This document shows positions 6,229 to 6,646 of a DNA stretch of 6,646 bases, in pieces. The stretch's first letter is position 1. Every line of letters begins with the position of its first letter. The notes under the pieces were generated by a model, which was given only the letters and a program-made list of their open reading frames with translations, searched no databases and was not told the origin of the DNA. Origin of the DNA: Clostridia bacterium. Lineage in GTDB: Bacteria > Bacillota > Clostridia > Saccharofermentanales > UBA5734. The stretch lies in NCBI GenBank assembly GCA_009929975.1, contig RZZF01000104.1, positions 1 through 6,646 on the forward strand, written 5' to 3'. The position numbers and the translations under genes were made by a program.

Positions 6229-6646
6229 ATGAGCGGATATATTTGGAATCAGGCGATGGAAACGATGGACTATGATCAACTGCGAGCGCTTCAGGGTCGG
6301 CGTCTTGTGGAATGTGTCAGCCGTATCGACGGGACGGTTCCCTATTATACGAAAAAAATGAGGGCAGCTGGTCTTGAACCAGGTGATATCCGGGGAATTG
6401 ACGATCTTTCCCGACTGCCGTTCACAGATAAGGAAGACATGCGTGAGAATTATCCATATGGAACCTTTGCCGTTCCAATGTCGGAGATTGTCCGTGTTCA
6501 CGCGTCGTCCGGAACAACCGGAAAACAGAAGGTTGTCGGTTATACGCAGCAGGACATCGATATCTGGAGTGAATGCTGCTGCCGCGCCCTCGCCGCGACC
6601 GGTATGACCCGTGATGATATCCTGCATGTCGCCTATGGCTATGGGC
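6229..6646 (+). CDS. paaK: Phenylacetate-CoA ligase (PaaK family), N-terminal part (3' truncated by window edge)
   Basis: The 139 visible residues are the start of an AMP-forming acyl-CoA ligase that activates phenylacetate or a related aryl acid with ATP and CoA in the cytoplasm. The family is about 430 residues, so roughly a third is present. Recognisable parts are YIWNQAMETMDYDQL at the N-terminus, VPYYTKKM (37-44), LPFTDKEDMRENYP (63-76) and the nucleotide-binding loop HASSGTTGK (91-99) followed by VVGYT (102-106). The loop reads GKQK where family members usually have GKP; the effect is unknown. The start is well supported by GGAGGG (6219-6224) 4 nt before the ATG. The gap from the acyltransferase gene is 44 bp and holds a probable promoter. 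In anaerobes PaaK often sits beside indolepyruvate ferredoxin oxidoreductase genes and works on aromatic amino-acid breakdown; the downstream side is not visible here. Confidence 0.95.
   Translation, partial: MSGYIWNQAMETMDYDQLRALQGRRLVECVSRIDGTVPYYTKKMRAAGLEPGDIRGIDDLSRLPFTDKEDMRENYPYGTFAVPMSEIVRVHASSGTTGKQKVVGYTQQDIDIWSECCCRALAATGMTRDDILHVAYGYG

Noticed and set aside
6076..6627. Minus-strand open frame spanning the acyltransferase-paaK junction
   Set aside because: It runs antisense through the start of a definite PaaK gene and its promoter, with no recognisable domain.
1..6646. Search for mobile elements, CRISPR arrays, tRNA/rRNA genes, riboswitches, toxin-antitoxin or defence genes
   Set aside because: No transposase or integrase motifs, regularly spaced repeats, RNA gene sequences or defence domains were seen; the genes are densely packed and mostly housekeeping.

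Overview
The window looks like a chromosomal housekeeping segment from an anaerobic Gram-positive bacterium of the Clostridia type (Bacillota), with moderate to high GC. The reasons are a ClpC-type (not ClpB-type) Hsp100 ATPase, a CpXC-domain protein, a PlsC acyltransferase with a C-terminal zinc ribbon, a PaaK-type phenylacetate-CoA ligase, and clear Shine-Dalgarno sites before several starts. The assignment is inferred from gene content only. I see no transposase, integrase, phage gene, tRNA, rRNA or CRISPR array.

Layout, left to right. (1) Positions 2-1045, plus strand: C-terminal part of clpC, cut by the window edge, followed by a hairpin that probably terminates its transcript (about 1071-1100). 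(2) 1118-1783, plus: a 221-residue CpXC-domain protein. Its true start is an internal ATG with a good ribosome site, because an upstream in-frame ATG lies against the terminator hairpin. (3) 1786-2676, minus: an uncharacterised protein with an N-terminal zinc ribbon, a basic linker and about five membrane segments (possibly Yip1-like). It converges on gene 2 with only 2 bp between stop codons. (4) 2677-2792: an AT-rich divergent control region with a perfect 6+6 palindrome and two copies of TATCATA. (5) 2793-4967, plus: full-length tex (YqgF-like, HhH and S1 domains). (6) 4964-6184, plus: PlsC-like acyltransferase fused to a zinc ribbon and a C-terminal beta-rich domain. It overlaps tex by ATGA, so the two are probably co-transcribed and translationally coupled. 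(7) 6229-6646, plus: the first 139 residues of paaK, probably with its own promoter (TTGACA, 17 bp, TATGTT) whose -35 box overlaps the end of gene 6.

Functionally this is a mixed set: protein quality control (ClpC), transcription or RNA handling (Tex), phospholipid synthesis (PlsC-like) and aryl-acid activation (PaaK). Two poorly characterised zinc-ribbon proteins lie between clpC and tex. I do not see a convincing new multi-gene system. The items most worth following up are the minus-strand zinc-ribbon membrane protein with its divergent control region, the C-terminal half of the acyltransferase, and the overlapping promoter/terminator signals before paaK.
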